Shown here: piece after piece, positions 1 to 13,909 of the stretch
Layout: the number at the start of each line of letters is the position of its first letter
How positions within the stretch are numbered: position 1 is the first letter of the stretch
Origin: Megachile rotundata
Taxonomy: Eukaryota; Arthropoda; Insecta; Hymenoptera; Megachilidae
Length of the DNA stretch: 64,000 bases
Direction: 5' to 3'
NCBI RefSeq assembly: GCF_050947335.1
Contig: NW_027473474.1
Span: 124,001-188,000, forward strand
Notes under the pieces: generated by a model
The model's input: the letters and a program-made list of their open reading frames with translations, nothing else
What the model was told of the DNA's origin: nothing
Databases searched by the model: none
Made by a program: the position numbers and the translations under genes

Positions 1-83
1 CGATAGAACGACAATTACTATACTTATTACTATTATTATTATCAATCTTACTCATATTATTAGCCATATTATGCTTATATGAT
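1..83 (+). repeat. Representative 83-bp satellite monomer
   Basis: The first full unit in the window, used here to define monomer coordinates. Landmarks of the consensus: CGATAGAACGACAATTACTA at 1-20, CAATCTAACTC at 43-53, ATTATTAGCC near 56-65, ATGCTTATATGAT at 71-83. This copy differs slightly from the left-arm majority (TACTATTATT for TACTCTTATT; CAATCTTACTC for CAATCTAACTC). Consensus G/C is about 24%. Stop codons lie at positions 5 (TAG), 48 (TAA) and 61 (TAG), one per reading frame, so no forward frame can stay open across a unit. Two CpG sites sit near the start of the unit. I do not recognise it as a named satellite. Confidence 0.95.
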
Positions 84-114
84 CGATAGAACGACAATTA
101 CTAGACTTATTACT

Positions 115-156
115 CTTATTATTATCAATCTAACTCATATTATTAACCATATTATG
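115..156 (+). repeat. Internal ~21-bp sub-repeat pair within the monomer
   Basis: In the second monomer, bases 115-135 and 136-156 (monomer positions 32-52 and 53-73) are imperfect copies of each other. The consensus halves match at about 14 of 21 positions and share the core TATTATTA followed by C-AT. The preceding 21 bases (positions 11-31) match the first of the pair less well, about 12 of 21, and 83 is close to four times 21. This suggests, but does not prove, that the monomer grew from a ~21-bp ancestor. AT-richness inflates such matches. The 62-bp monomers in the right arm lack exactly 21 bases, which supports this substructure. Confidence 0.5.
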
Positions 157-755
157 CTTGTATGATCGATAGAACGACAATTACTATACTTATTATTCTT
201 ATTTTTATCTACCTAACTCATATTATTAGCCATATTATGCTTAAATGATCGATAGAACGACAATTACTATACTTATTACTCTTATTATTATCAATCTAAC
301 TCATATTACTAGCCATATTATGCTTAAATGATCGATAGAACGACAATTACTATACTTATTACTCTTATTATTATCAATCTAACTCATATTATTAGCCATA
401 TTATGCTTATATGATCGATAGAACGACAATTACTATACTCACTACTCTTATTATTATCAATCTAACTCATATTATTAGCCGTATTATGCTTATATGATCG
501 ACAGAACGACAATTACTGTACTTATTACACTTACTATTATCAATCTAACTCATATTATTAGCCATATTATGCTTATATGATCGATAGAACGACAATTACT
601 ATACTTATTACTCTTATTATTATCAATCTAACTCATATTATTAGCCATATTATGCAGATATGATCGATAGAACGACAATTACTATACTTATTACACTCAC
701 TATTATCAATCTAAATCATATTATTAACAATATTATGCAGATATGATCGATAGCA

Positions 756-1772
756 CGACATTTACTATACTTATTACTCTTATTATTATCAACCTAACTC
801 ATATTATTAGCCGTATTATGCTTAAATGATCGATAGAGCGACAATTACTATACTTATTACTCTCATTATTATCAATCTAACTCATATTATTAGCCATATT
901 ATGCTTATATGATCGACAGAACGACAATTACTATACTTATTATTCTTATTTTTATCAACCTAACTCATATTATTAGCCATATTATGCTTAAATGATCGAT
1001 AGAAGGACAATTACTATACTTATTACTCTTATTATTATGAATCTAACTCATATTATTAACCATATTATGCAGATATGATCGATAGAACTACAATTACTAT
1101 ACCCATTACTCTTATTATTATCAATCTAACTCATATTATTAGCCATATTATGCTTATATGATCGATAGAACGACAATTACTGTACTTACTACTCTTACCA
1201 TTATCGATCCAACTCATATTATTAGCCATATTATGCTTATATGATCGATAGAACGACAATTACTATACTTATTACTCTCATTATTATCAATCTAACTCAT
1301 ATTATTAGCCATATTATGCTTAAATGATCGATAGAACGACAATTACTATACTTATTACTCTTATTATTATGAATCTAACTCATATTATTAACCATATTAT
1401 GCAGATATGATCGATAGAACTACAATTACTATACCCATTACTCTTATTATTGTCAATCTAACTCATATTATTAGCCATATTATGCTTATATGATCGATAG
1501 AACGACAGTTACTATACTTATTACTCTTATTATTATCAATCTAACTCATATTATTAGCCATATTATGCAGATATGATCGATAGAACGACAATTACTACAC
1601 TTATTACTATTATTATTATCAATCTTACTCATATTATTAGCCATATTATGCTTATATGATCGATAGAACGACAATTACTATACTTATTACTCTTATTATT
1701 ATCAATCTAACTCATATTATTAACCATATTATGCTTGTATGATCGATAGAACGACAATTACTATACTTATTA
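756..1772 (+). repeat. Recurrent ~1-kb (about 12-monomer) cassette
   Basis: An ordered run of variant monomers, marked by the only AGAAGGAC units of the arm, recurs with substitutions only. Marker positions are 1001, 3076, 6562, 9135, 16273 and 19178; their spacings are 25, 42, 31, 86 and 35 monomers exactly. The long form spans about 756-1772, 2831-3847, 6317-7333 and 8890-9906. The copies near 16.2 and 19.1 kb are shorter or flanked differently. The same order of neighbours (CGACAG unit with TTATTTTTATC, then AGAAGGAC, then AACTACAATT with ATACCCATT) shows it moved as a block and was not assembled by chance. Confidence 0.8.
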
Positions 1773-4700
1773 CTCTTATTATTATCAATCTAACTCATAT
1801 TACTAGCCATATTATGCTTAAATGATCGATAGAACGACAATTACTGTACTTATTACTCATATCATTATCGATCTAACTCATATTATTAGCCATATTATGC
1901 TTATATTATCGATAGAACGACAATTACTGTACTTATTACTCTTATTGTTATCAATCTAACTCATATTATTAACCATATTATGCTTATATGATCGATAGAA
2001 CGACAATTACTGTACTTATTACTCTTATTATTATTAATCTAACTCATATTATTAACCATATTATGCTAATATGATCGATAGAACGACAATTACTATACTT
2101 ATTACACTCACTATTATTAATCTAACTCCTATTATTAACCATATTATGCAGATATGATCGATAGCACGACATTTACTATACTTATTACTCCTATTATTAT
2201 CAACTTAACTCATATTATTAGCCATATTATGCTTATATGATCGATAGAACGACAATTACTATACTTATTATTCTTATTTTTATCAACCTAACTCATATTA
2301 TTAGCCATATTATGCTTAAATGATCGATAGAACGACAATTACTATACTTATTGCTCTTATTATTATGAATCTAACTCATATTATTAACCATATTATGCAG
2401 ATATGATCGATAGAACGACAATTACTATACTTATTACTCATATCATTATCGATCTAACTCATATTATTAGCCATATTATGCTTATATGATCGACAGAACG
2501 ACAATTACTATACTTATTACTATTATTATTATCAATCTTACTCATATTATTAGCTATATTATGCATATATGATCGATAGAACGACAATTACTGTACTTAT
2601 TACTCATATCATTATCGATCTAACTCATATTATTAGCCATATTATGCTTATATTATCGATAGAACGACAATTACTGTACTTATTACTCTTATTGTTATCA
2701 ATCTAACTCATATTATTAACCATATTATGCAGATATGATCGATAGCACGACATTTACTATACTTATTACTCCTATTATTATCAACCTAACTCATATTATT
2801 AGCCATATTATGCTTATATGATCGATAGAACGACAATTACTATACTTATTACTCTTATTATTATCAACCTAACTCATATTATTAGCCGTATTATGCTTAA
2901 ATGATCGATAGAACGACAATTACTATACTTATTACTCTCATTATTATCAATCTAACTCATATTATTAGCCATATTATGCTTATATGATCGACAGAACGAC
3001 AATTACTATACTTATTATTCTTATTTTTATCAACCTAACTCATATTATTAGCCATATTATGCTTAAATGATCGATAGAAGGACAATTACTATACTTATTA
3101 CTCTTATTATTATGAATCTAACTCATATTATTAACCATATTATGCAGATATGATCGATAGAACTACAATTACTATACCCATTACTCTTATTATTATCAAT
3201 CTAACTCATATTATTAGCCATATTATGCTTATATGATCGATAGAACGACAATTACTGTACTTACTACTCTTACCATTATCGATCCAACTCATATTATTAG
3301 CCATATTATGCTTATATGATCGATAGAACGACAATTACTATACTTATTACTCTCATTATTATCAATCTAACTCATATTATTAGCCATATTATGCTTAAAT
3401 GATCGATAGAACGACAATTACTATACTTATTACTCTTATTATTATGAATCTAACTCATATTATTAACCATATTATGCAGATATGATCGATAGAACTACAA
3501 TTACTATACCCATTACTCTTATTATTGTCAATCTAACTCATATTATTAGCCATATTATGCTTATATGATCGATAGAACGACAGTTACTATACTTATTACT
3601 CTTATTATTATCAATCTAACTCATATTATTAGCCATATTATGCAGATATGATCGATAGAACGACAATTACTACACTTATTACTATTATTATTATCAATCT
3701 TACTCATATTATTAGCCATATTATGCTTATATGATCGATAGAACGACAATTACTATACTTATTACTCTTATTATTATCAATCTAACTCATATTATTAACC
3801 ATATTATGCTTGTATGATCGATAGAACGACAATTACTATACTTATTATTCTTATTTTTATCTACCTAACTCATATTATTAGCCATATTATGCCTAAATGA
3901 TCGATAGAACGACAATTACTATACTTATTACTCTTATTATTATCAATCTAACTCATATTACTAGCCATATTATGCTTAAATGATCGATAGAACGACAATT
4001 ACTGTACTTATTACTCATATCATTATCGATCTAACTCATATTATTAGCCATATTATGCTTATATTATCGATAGAACGACAATTACTGTACTTATTACTCT
4101 TATTGTTATCAATCTAACTCATATTATGAACCATATTATGCTTATATGATCGATAGAACGACAATTACTGTACTTATTACTCTTATTATTATTAATCTAA
4201 CTCATATTATTAACCATATTATGCTAATATGATCGATAGAACGACAATTACTATACTTATTACACTCACTATTATTAATCTAACTCCTATTATTAACCAT
4301 ATTATGCAGATATGATCGATAGCACGACATTTACTATACTTATTACTCCTATTATTATCAACTTAACTCATATTATTAGCCATATTATGCTTATATGATC
4401 GACAGAACGACAATTACTATACTTATTATTCTTATTTTTATCAACCTAACTCATATTATTAGCCATATTATGCTTAAATGATCGATAGAACGACAATTAC
4501 TATACTTATTGCTCTTATTATTATGAATCTAACTCATATTATTAACCATATTATGCAGATATGATCGATAGAACGACAATTACTATACTTATTACTCATA
4601 TCATTATCGATCTAACTCATATTATTAGCCATATTATGCTTATATGATCGACAGAACGACAATTACTATACTTATTACACACACTGTTATCAATCTAACT

Positions 4701-5642
4701 CATATTATTAACCATATTATGCTAATTTGATCGATAGAACGACAATCACTATACTTATTACTCCTATTATTATCAATCTAACTCATATTATTAGCCGTAT
4801 TATGCTTAAATGATCGATAGAACGACAATTACTATACTTATTACTCTTATTATTATCAATCTATCTCATATTCTTAGCCATATTATGCTTATATGATCGA
4901 TAGAACGACAATTACTGTACTCACTACTCTTATTATTATCGATCTAACTCATACTATTAGCCAAATTATACTTATATTATCGATTGAACGACAATTACTG
5001 TACTTATTACTGTTATTATTATCAATTTAACTCATATTATTAGCCATATTATGCATATATGATCGATAGAACGACAATTACTATACTCACTATTCTTACT
5101 ATTATCAACCTAACTCATATTATTAGCCATATTATGCTTATATGATCGACAGAACGACAATTACTGTACTTATTACACTTACTATTATCAATCTAACTCA
5201 TATTATTAGCCATATTATGCTTATATGATCGATAGAACGACAATTACTATACTTATTACTCTTATTATTATCAATCTAACTCATATTATTAGCCATATTA
5301 TGCAGATATGATCGATAGAACGACAATTACTATACTTATTACACTCACTATTATCAATCTAACTCATATTACTAGGCATATTATGCTTAAATGATCGATA
5401 GAACGACAATTACTGTACTTATTACTCATATCATTATCGATCTAACTCATATTATTAGCCATATTATGCTTATATTATCGATAGAACGACAATTACTGTA
5501 CTTATTACTCTTATTGTTATCAATCTAACTCATATTATTAACCATATTATGCAGATATGATCGATAGAACGACAATTACTATACTTATTACTATTATTAT
5601 TATCAATCTTACTCATATTATTAGCCATATTATGCTTATATG
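1773..5642 (+). repeat. Satellite mosaic with a 26-monomer-spaced duplication
   Basis: Only 83-bp monomers are present, no gene. Bases about 1741-2518 match about 3899-4676 at an offset of 2158 = 26 x 83; a shared rare variant is TAACTCCT at 2123 and 4281. One visible difference is ATTATGAACC near 4127 against ATTATTAACC in the earlier copy. The interval also contains the second copy of the ~1-kb cassette (about 2831-3847). The part around 5.1-5.64 kb recurs near 12.6-13.1 kb (marker ACTAGGCATA at 5371 and 12841, 90 monomers apart). Confidence 0.8.
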
Positions 5643-8215
5643 ATCGATAGAACGACAATTACTAGACTTATTACTCTTATTATTATCAATCTAACTCATA
5701 TTATTAACCATATTATGCTTGTATGATCGATAGAACGACAATTACTATACTTATTATTCTTATTTTTATCTACCTAACTCATATTATTAGCCATATTATG
5801 CTTAAATGATCGATAGAACGACAATTACTATACTTATTACTCTTATTATTATCAATCTAACTCATATTACTAGCCATATTATGCTTAAATGATCGATAGA
5901 ACGACAATTACTATACTTATTACTCTTATTATTATCAATCTAACTCATATTATTAGCCATATTATGCTTATATGATCGATAGAACGACAATTACTATACT
6001 CACTACTCTTATTATTATCAATCTAACTCATATTATTAGCCATATTATGCTTATATGATCGACAGAACGACAATTACTGTACTTATTACACTTACTATTA
6101 TCAATCTAACTCATATTATTAGCCATATTATGCTTATATGATCGATAGAACGACAATTACTATACTTATTACTCTTATTATTATCAATATAACTCATATT
6201 ATTAGCCATATTATGCAGATATGATCGATAGAACGACAATTACTATACTTATTACACTCACTATTATCAATCTAACTCATATTATTAACAATATTATGCA
6301 GATATGATCGATAGCACGACATTTACTATACTTATTACTCTTATTATTATCAACCTAACTCATATTATTAGCCGTATTATGCTTAAATGATCGATAGAAC
6401 GACAATTACTATACTTATTACTCTCATTATTATCAATCTAACTCATATTATTAGCCATATTATGCTTATATGATCGACAGAACGACAATTACTATACTTA
6501 TTATTCTTATTTTTATCAACCTAACTCATATTATTAGCCATATTATGCTTAAATGATCGATAGAAGGACAATTACTATACTTATTACTCTTATTATTATG
6601 AATCTAACTCATATTATTAACCATATTATGCAGATATGATCGATAGAACTACAATTACTATACCCATTACTCTTATTATTATCAATCTAACTCATATTAT
6701 TAGCCATATTATGCTTATATGATCGATAGAACGACAATTACTGTACTTACTACTCTTACCATTATCGATCTAACTCATATTATTAGCCATATTATGCTTA
6801 TATGATCGATAGAACGACAATTACTATACTTATTACTCTCATTATTATCAATCTAACTCATATTATTAGCCATATTATGCTTAAATGATCGATAGAACGA
6901 CAATTACTATACTTATTACTCTTATTATTATGAATCTAACTCATATTATTAACCATATTATGCAGATATGATCGATAGAACTACAATTACTATACCCATT
7001 TCTCTTATTATTGTCAATCTAACTCATATTATTAGCCATATTATGCTTATATGATCGATAGAACGACAGTTACTATACTTATTACTCTTATTATTATCAA
7101 ACTAACTCATATTATTAGCCATATTATGCAGATATGATCGATAGAACGACAATTACTACACTTATTACTATTATTATTATCAATCTTACTCATATTATTA
7201 GCCATATTATGCTTATATGATCGATAGAACGACAATTACTATACTTATTACTCTTATTATTATCAATCTAACTCATATTATTAACCATATTATGCTTGTA
7301 TGATCGATAGAACGACAATTACTATACTTATTATTCTTATTTTTATCTACCTAACTGATATTATTAGCCATATTATGCCTAAATGATCGATAGAACGACA
7401 ATTACTATACTTATTATTCTTATTTTTATCAACCTAACTCATATTATTAGCCATATTATGCTTAAATGATCGGTAGAACGACAATTACTATACTTATTGC
7501 TCTTATTATTATGAATCTAACTCATATTATTAACCATATTATGCAGATATGATCGATAGAACGACAATTACTATACTTATTACTCATATCATTATCGATC
7601 TAACTCATATTATTAGCCATATTATGCTTATATGATCGACAGAACGACAATTACTATACTTATTACACACACTGTTATCAATGTAACTCATATTATTAAC
7701 CATATTATGCTAATTTGATCGATAGAACGACAATCACTATACTTATTACTCTTATTATTATCAACCTAACTCATATTATTAGCCATATTATGCTTATATG
7801 ATCGATAGAACGACAATTACTATACTTATTATTCTTATTTTTATCAACCTAACTCATATTATTAGCCGTATTATGCTTAAATGATCGATAGAACGACAAT
7901 TACTATACTTATTACTCTTATTATTATCAATCTAACTCATATTATTAGCCATATTATGCTTATATGGTCGACAGAACGACAATTACTATACTTATTATTC
8001 TTATTTTTATCAACCTAACTCATATTATTAGCCATATTATGCTTAAATGATCGATAGAACGACAATTACTATACTTATTACTCTTATTATTATGAATCTG
8101 ACTCATATTACTAACCATATTATGCAGATATGATCGATAGAACTACAATTACTATACTCATTACTCTTATTATTATCGATCTAACTCATATTATTAGCCA
8201 TATTGTGCTTATATT
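5643..8215 (+). repeat. 31-monomer higher-order repeat, tandem copy 1 (2573 bp)
   Basis: This block is followed directly by a second copy of itself. The offset is 2573 = 31 x 83 for every marker I tested: CTAGAC (5662 and 8235), AGAAGG (6562 and 9135), the rare CAATGTAAC near 7.68 kb, and CATATTGTGC at its right end. The left edge is set by ATATGAT at 5642 against ATATTAT at 8215. No difference was seen between the copies in the lines compared. Confidence 0.88.
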
Positions 8216-10788
8216 ATCGATAGAACGACAATTACTAGACTTATTACTCTTATTATTATCAATCTAACTCATATTATTAACCATATTATGCTTGTATGAT
8301 CGATAGAACGACAATTACTATACTTATTATTCTTATTTTTATCTACCTAACTCATATTATTAGCCATATTATGCTTAAATGATCGATAGAACGACAATTA
8401 CTATACTTATTACTCTTATTATTATCAATCTAACTCATATTACTAGCCATATTATGCTTAAATGATCGATAGAACGACAATTACTATACTTATTACTCTT
8501 ATTATTATCAATCTAACTCATATTATTAGCCATATTATGCTTATATGATCGATAGAACGACAATTACTATACTCACTACTCTTATTATTATCAATCTAAC
8601 TCATATTATTAGCCATATTATGCTTATATGATCGACAGAACGACAATTACTGTACTTATTACACTTACTATTATCAATCTAACTCATATTATTAGCCATA
8701 TTATGCTTATATGATCGATAGAACGACAATTACTATACTTATTACTCTTATTATTATCAATATAACTCATATTATTAGCCATATTATGCAGATATGATCG
8801 ATAGAACGACAATTACTATACTTATTACACTCACTATTATCAATCTAACTCATATTATTAACAATATTATGCAGATATGATCGATAGCACGACATTTACT
8901 ATACTTATTACTCTTATTATTATCAACCTAACTCATATTATTAGCCGTATTATGCTTAAATGATCGATAGAACGACAATTACTATACTTATTACTCTCAT
9001 TATTATCAATCTAACTCATATTATTAGCCATATTATGCTTATATGATCGACAGAACGACAATTACTATACTTATTATTCTTATTTTTATCAACCTAACTC
9101 ATATTATTAGCCATATTATGCTTAAATGATCGATAGAAGGACAATTACTATACTTATTACTCTTATTATTATGAATCTAACTCATATTATTAACCATATT
9201 ATGCAGATATGATCGATAGAACTACAATTACTATACCCATTACTCTTATTATTATCAATCTAACTCATATTATTAGCCATATTATGCTTATATGATCGAT
9301 AGAACGACAATTACTGTACTTACTACTCTTACCATTATCGATCTAACTCATATTATTAGCCATATTATGCTTATATGATCGATAGAACGACAATTACTAT
9401 ACTTATTACTCTCATTATTATCAATCTAACTCATATTATTAGCCATATTATGCTTAAATGATCGATAGAACGACAATTACTATACTTATTACTCTTATTA
9501 TTATGAATCTAACTCATATTATTAACCATATTATGCAGATATGATCGATAGAACTACAATTACTATACCCATTTCTCTTATTATTGTCAATCTAACTCAT
9601 ATTATTAGCCATATTATGCTTATATGATCGATAGAACGACAGTTACTATACTTATTACTCTTATTATTATCAAACTAACTCATATTATTAGCCATATTAT
9701 GCAGATATGATCGATAGAACGACAATTACTACACTTATTACTATTATTATTATCAATCTTACTCATATTATTAGCCATATTATGCTTATATGATCGATAG
9801 AACGACAATTACTATACTTATTACTCTTATTATTATCAATCTAACTCATATTATTAACCATATTATGCTTGTATGATCGATAGAACGACAATTACTATAC
9901 TTATTATTCTTATTTTTATCTACCTAACTGATATTATTAGCCATATTATGCCTAAATGATCGATAGAACGACAATTACTATACTTATTATTCTTATTTTT
10001 ATCAACCTAACTCATATTATTAGCCATATTATGCTTAAATGATCGGTAGAACGACAATTACTATACTTATTGCTCTTATTATTATGAATCTAACTCATAT
10101 TATTAACCATATTATGCAGATATGATCGATAGAACGACAATTACTATACTTATTACTCATATCATTATCGATCTAACTCATATTATTAGCCATATTATGC
10201 TTATATGATCGACAGAACGACAATTACTATACTTATTACACACACTGTTATCAATGTAACTCATATTATTAACCATATTATGCTAATTTGATCGATAGAA
10301 CGACAATCACTATACTTATTACTCTTATTATTATCAACCTAACTCATATTATTAGCCATATTATGCTTATATGATCGATAGAACGACAATTACTATACTT
10401 ATTATTCTTATTTTTATCAACCTAACTCATATTATTAGCCGTATTATGCTTAAATGATCGATAGAACGACAATTACTATACTTATTACTCTTATTATTAT
10501 CAATCTAACTCATATTATTAGCCATATTATGCTTATATGGTCGACAGAACGACAATTACTATACTTATTATTCTTATTTTTATCAACCTAACTCATATTA
10601 TTAGCCATATTATGCTTAAATGATCGATAGAACGACAATTACTATACTTATTACTCTTATTATTATGAATCTGACTCATATTACTAACCATATTATGCAG
10701 ATATGATCGATAGAACTACAATTACTATACTCATTACTCTTATTATTATCGATCTAACTCATATTATTAGCCATATTGTGCTTATATT
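8216..10788 (+). repeat. 31-monomer higher-order repeat, tandem copy 2 (2573 bp)
   Basis: An immediate tandem copy of 5643-8215. It begins where copy 1 ends and finishes with the same CATATTGTGC variant before 10789. Just beyond the end, CTAGAC (8235) is replaced by CTGTAC (about 10808), marking the end of the duplicated register. Near-identity over 2.6 kb implies a very recent unequal exchange or conversion, or a collapsed or duplicated assembly segment that read depth would distinguish. Confidence 0.88.
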
Positions 10789-13700
10789 ATCGATAGAACG
10801 ACAATTACTGTACTTATTACTCTTATTGTTATCAATCTAACTCATATTATTAACCATATTATGCTTATATGATCGATAGAACGACAATTACTGTACTTAT
10901 TACTCTTATTATTATTAATCTAACTCATATTATTAACCATATTATGCTAATATGATCGATAGAACGACAATTACTATACTTATTACACTCACTATTATTA
11001 ATCTAACTCCTATTATTAACCATATTATGCAGATATGATCGATAGCACGACATTTACTATACTTATTACTCCTATTATTATCAACTTAACTCATATTATT
11101 AGCCATATTATGCTTATATGATCGATAGAACGACAATTACTATACTTATTATTCTTATTTTTATCAACCTAACTCATATTATTAGCCATATTATGCTTAA
11201 ATGATCGATAGAACGACAATTACTATACTTATTGCTCTTATTATTATGAATCTAACTCATATTATTAACCATATTATGCAGATATGATCGATAGAACGAC
11301 AATTACTATACTTATTACTCATATCATTATCGATCTAACTCATATTATTAGCCATATTATGCTTATATGATCGACAGAACGACAATTACTATACTTATTA
11401 CACACACTGTTATCAATCTAACTCATATTATTAACCATATTATGCTAATTTGATCGATAGAACGACAATCACTATACTTATTACTCTTATTATTATCAAT
11501 CTAACTCATATTATTAGCCGTATTATGCTTAAATGATCGATAGAACGACAATTACTATACTTATTACTCTTATTATTATCAATCTAACTCATATTATTAG
11601 CCATATTATGCTTATATGGTCGACAGAACGACAATTACTATACTTAGTATTCTTATTTTTATCAACCTAACTCATATTATTAGCCATATTATGCTTAAAT
11701 GATCGATAGAACGACAATTACTATACTTATTACTCTTATTATTATGAATCTGACTCATATTACTAACCATATTATGCAGATATGATCGATAGAACTACAA
11801 TTACTATACTCATTACTCTTATTATTATCAATCTAACTCATATTATTAGCCATATTATGCTTATATGATCGATAGAACGACAATTACTATACTTGTTACT
11901 CTTATTATTATCAATCTAACTCATATTACCAGCCATATTATGCTTAAATCATCGATAGAACGACAATTACTATACTTATTACTCTTATTATTATCAATCT
12001 ATCTCATATTCTTAGCCATATTATGCTTATATGATCGATAGAACGACAATTACTGTACTCACTACTCTGATTATTATCGATCTAACTCATACTATTAGCC
12101 AAATTATACTTATATTATCGATAGAACGACAATTACTGTACTTATTACTGTTATTATTATCAATCTTACTCATATTATTAGCTATATTATGCATATATGA
12201 TCGATAGAACGACAATTACTGTACTTATTACTCTTATCATTATCGATCTAACTCATATTATAAGCCATATTATGCTTAAATGATCGATAGAACGACAATT
12301 ACTATACTTATTACTATTATTATTATCAATCTAACTCATATTATTAACCATATTATGCAGATATGATCGATAGCACGACATTTACTATACTTATTACTCT
12401 TATTATTATCAACCTAACTCATATTATTAGCCATATTATGCTTATATTATCGATAGAACGACAATTAATGTACTTATTACTGTTATTATTATCAATCTAA
12501 CTCATATTATTAGCCATATTATGCATATATGATCGATAGAACGACAATTACTATACTCACTACTCTTACTATTATCAACCTAACTCATATTATTAGCCAT
12601 ATTATGCTTATATGATCGACAGAACGACAATTACTGTACTTATTACACTTACTATTATCAATCTAACTCATATTATTAGCCATATTATGCTTATATGATC
12701 GATAGAACGACAATTACTATACTTATTACACTTATTATTATCAATCTAACTCATATTATTAGCCATATTATGCAGATATGATCGATAGAACGACAATTAC
12801 TATACTTATTACACTCACTATTATCAATCTAACTCATATTACTAGGCATATTATGCTTAAATGATCGATAGAACGACAATTACTGTACTTATTACTCATA
12901 TCATTATCGATCTAACTCATATTATTAGCCATATTATGCTTATATTATCGATAGAACGACAATTACTGTACTTATTACTCTTATTGTTATCAATCTAACT
13001 CATATTATTAACCATATTATGCAGATATGATCGATAGAACGACAATTACTATACTTATTACTATTATTATTATCAATCTTACTCATATTATTAGCCATAT
13101 TATGCTTATATGATCGACAGAACGACAATTACTATACTTATTACTCTTATTATTATCAATCTATCTCATATTCTTAGCCATATTATGCTTATATGATCGA
13201 TAGAACGACAATTACTATACTCACTACTCTTATTATTATCAATCTAACTCATATTATTAGCCATATTATGCTTATATGATCGACAGAACGACAATTACTA
13301 TACTTATTACTCTTATTATTATCAATCTAACTCATATTACTAGCCATATTATGCTTAAATGATCGATAGAACGACAATTACTATACTCACTACTCTTATT
13401 ATTATCAATCTAACTCATATTATTAGCCATATTATGCTTATATGATCGATAGAACGACAATTACTAGACTTATTACTCTTATTATTATCAATCTAACTCA
13501 TATTATTAACCATATTATGCTTGTATGATCGATAGAACGACAATTACTATACTTATTATTCTTATTTTTATCTACCTAACTCATATTATTAGCCATATTA
13601 TGCTTAAATGATCGATAGAACGACAATTACTATACTTATTACTCTTATTATTATCAATCTAACTCATATTACTAGCCATATTATGCTTAAATGATCGATA

Positions 13701-13909
13701 GAACGACAATTACTATACTTATTACTCTTATTATTATCAATCTAACTCATATTATTAGCCATATTATGCTTATATGATCGATAGAACGACAATTACTATA
13801 CTCACTACTCTTATTATTATCAATCTAACTCATATTATTAGCCATATTATGCTTATATGATCGATAGAACGACAATTACTACACTTATTACTCTTATTAT
13901 TATCAATCT
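10789..13909 (+). repeat. Satellite mosaic between the two large left-arm duplications
   Basis: About 37.6 monomers, no gene. The first ~690 bp (about 10786-11479) repeats about 4063-4756 at an offset of 6723 = 81 x 83 (marker TAACTCCT at 4281 and 11004). The stretch around 12.6-13.1 kb repeats about 5.1-5.64 kb (90 monomers). CTAGAC appears again at 13464, 63 monomers after 8235. The interval is therefore a patchwork of segments already present to its left. Confidence 0.75.

Larger units (their letters stand above)
1..1772 (+). repeat. Higher-order block, copy of 5562-7333 (67 monomers apart)
   Basis: Bases 1-1772 align without gaps to 5562-7333 at an offset of 5561 = 67 x 83. The shared order of variant monomers includes CTAGAC (101 and 5662), CGACAG with CTGTAC, the GATAGCACGACATTTAC unit, and the AGAAGGAC unit (1001 and 6562). 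I saw a handful of substitutions (for example GCCGTATT against GCCATATT, CTAAATC against CTAACTC, GATCCAAC against GATCTAAC). The match ends at 1773/7334, where TACTCTT is replaced by TATTCTT. The block may begin left of the window. Confidence 0.85.
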
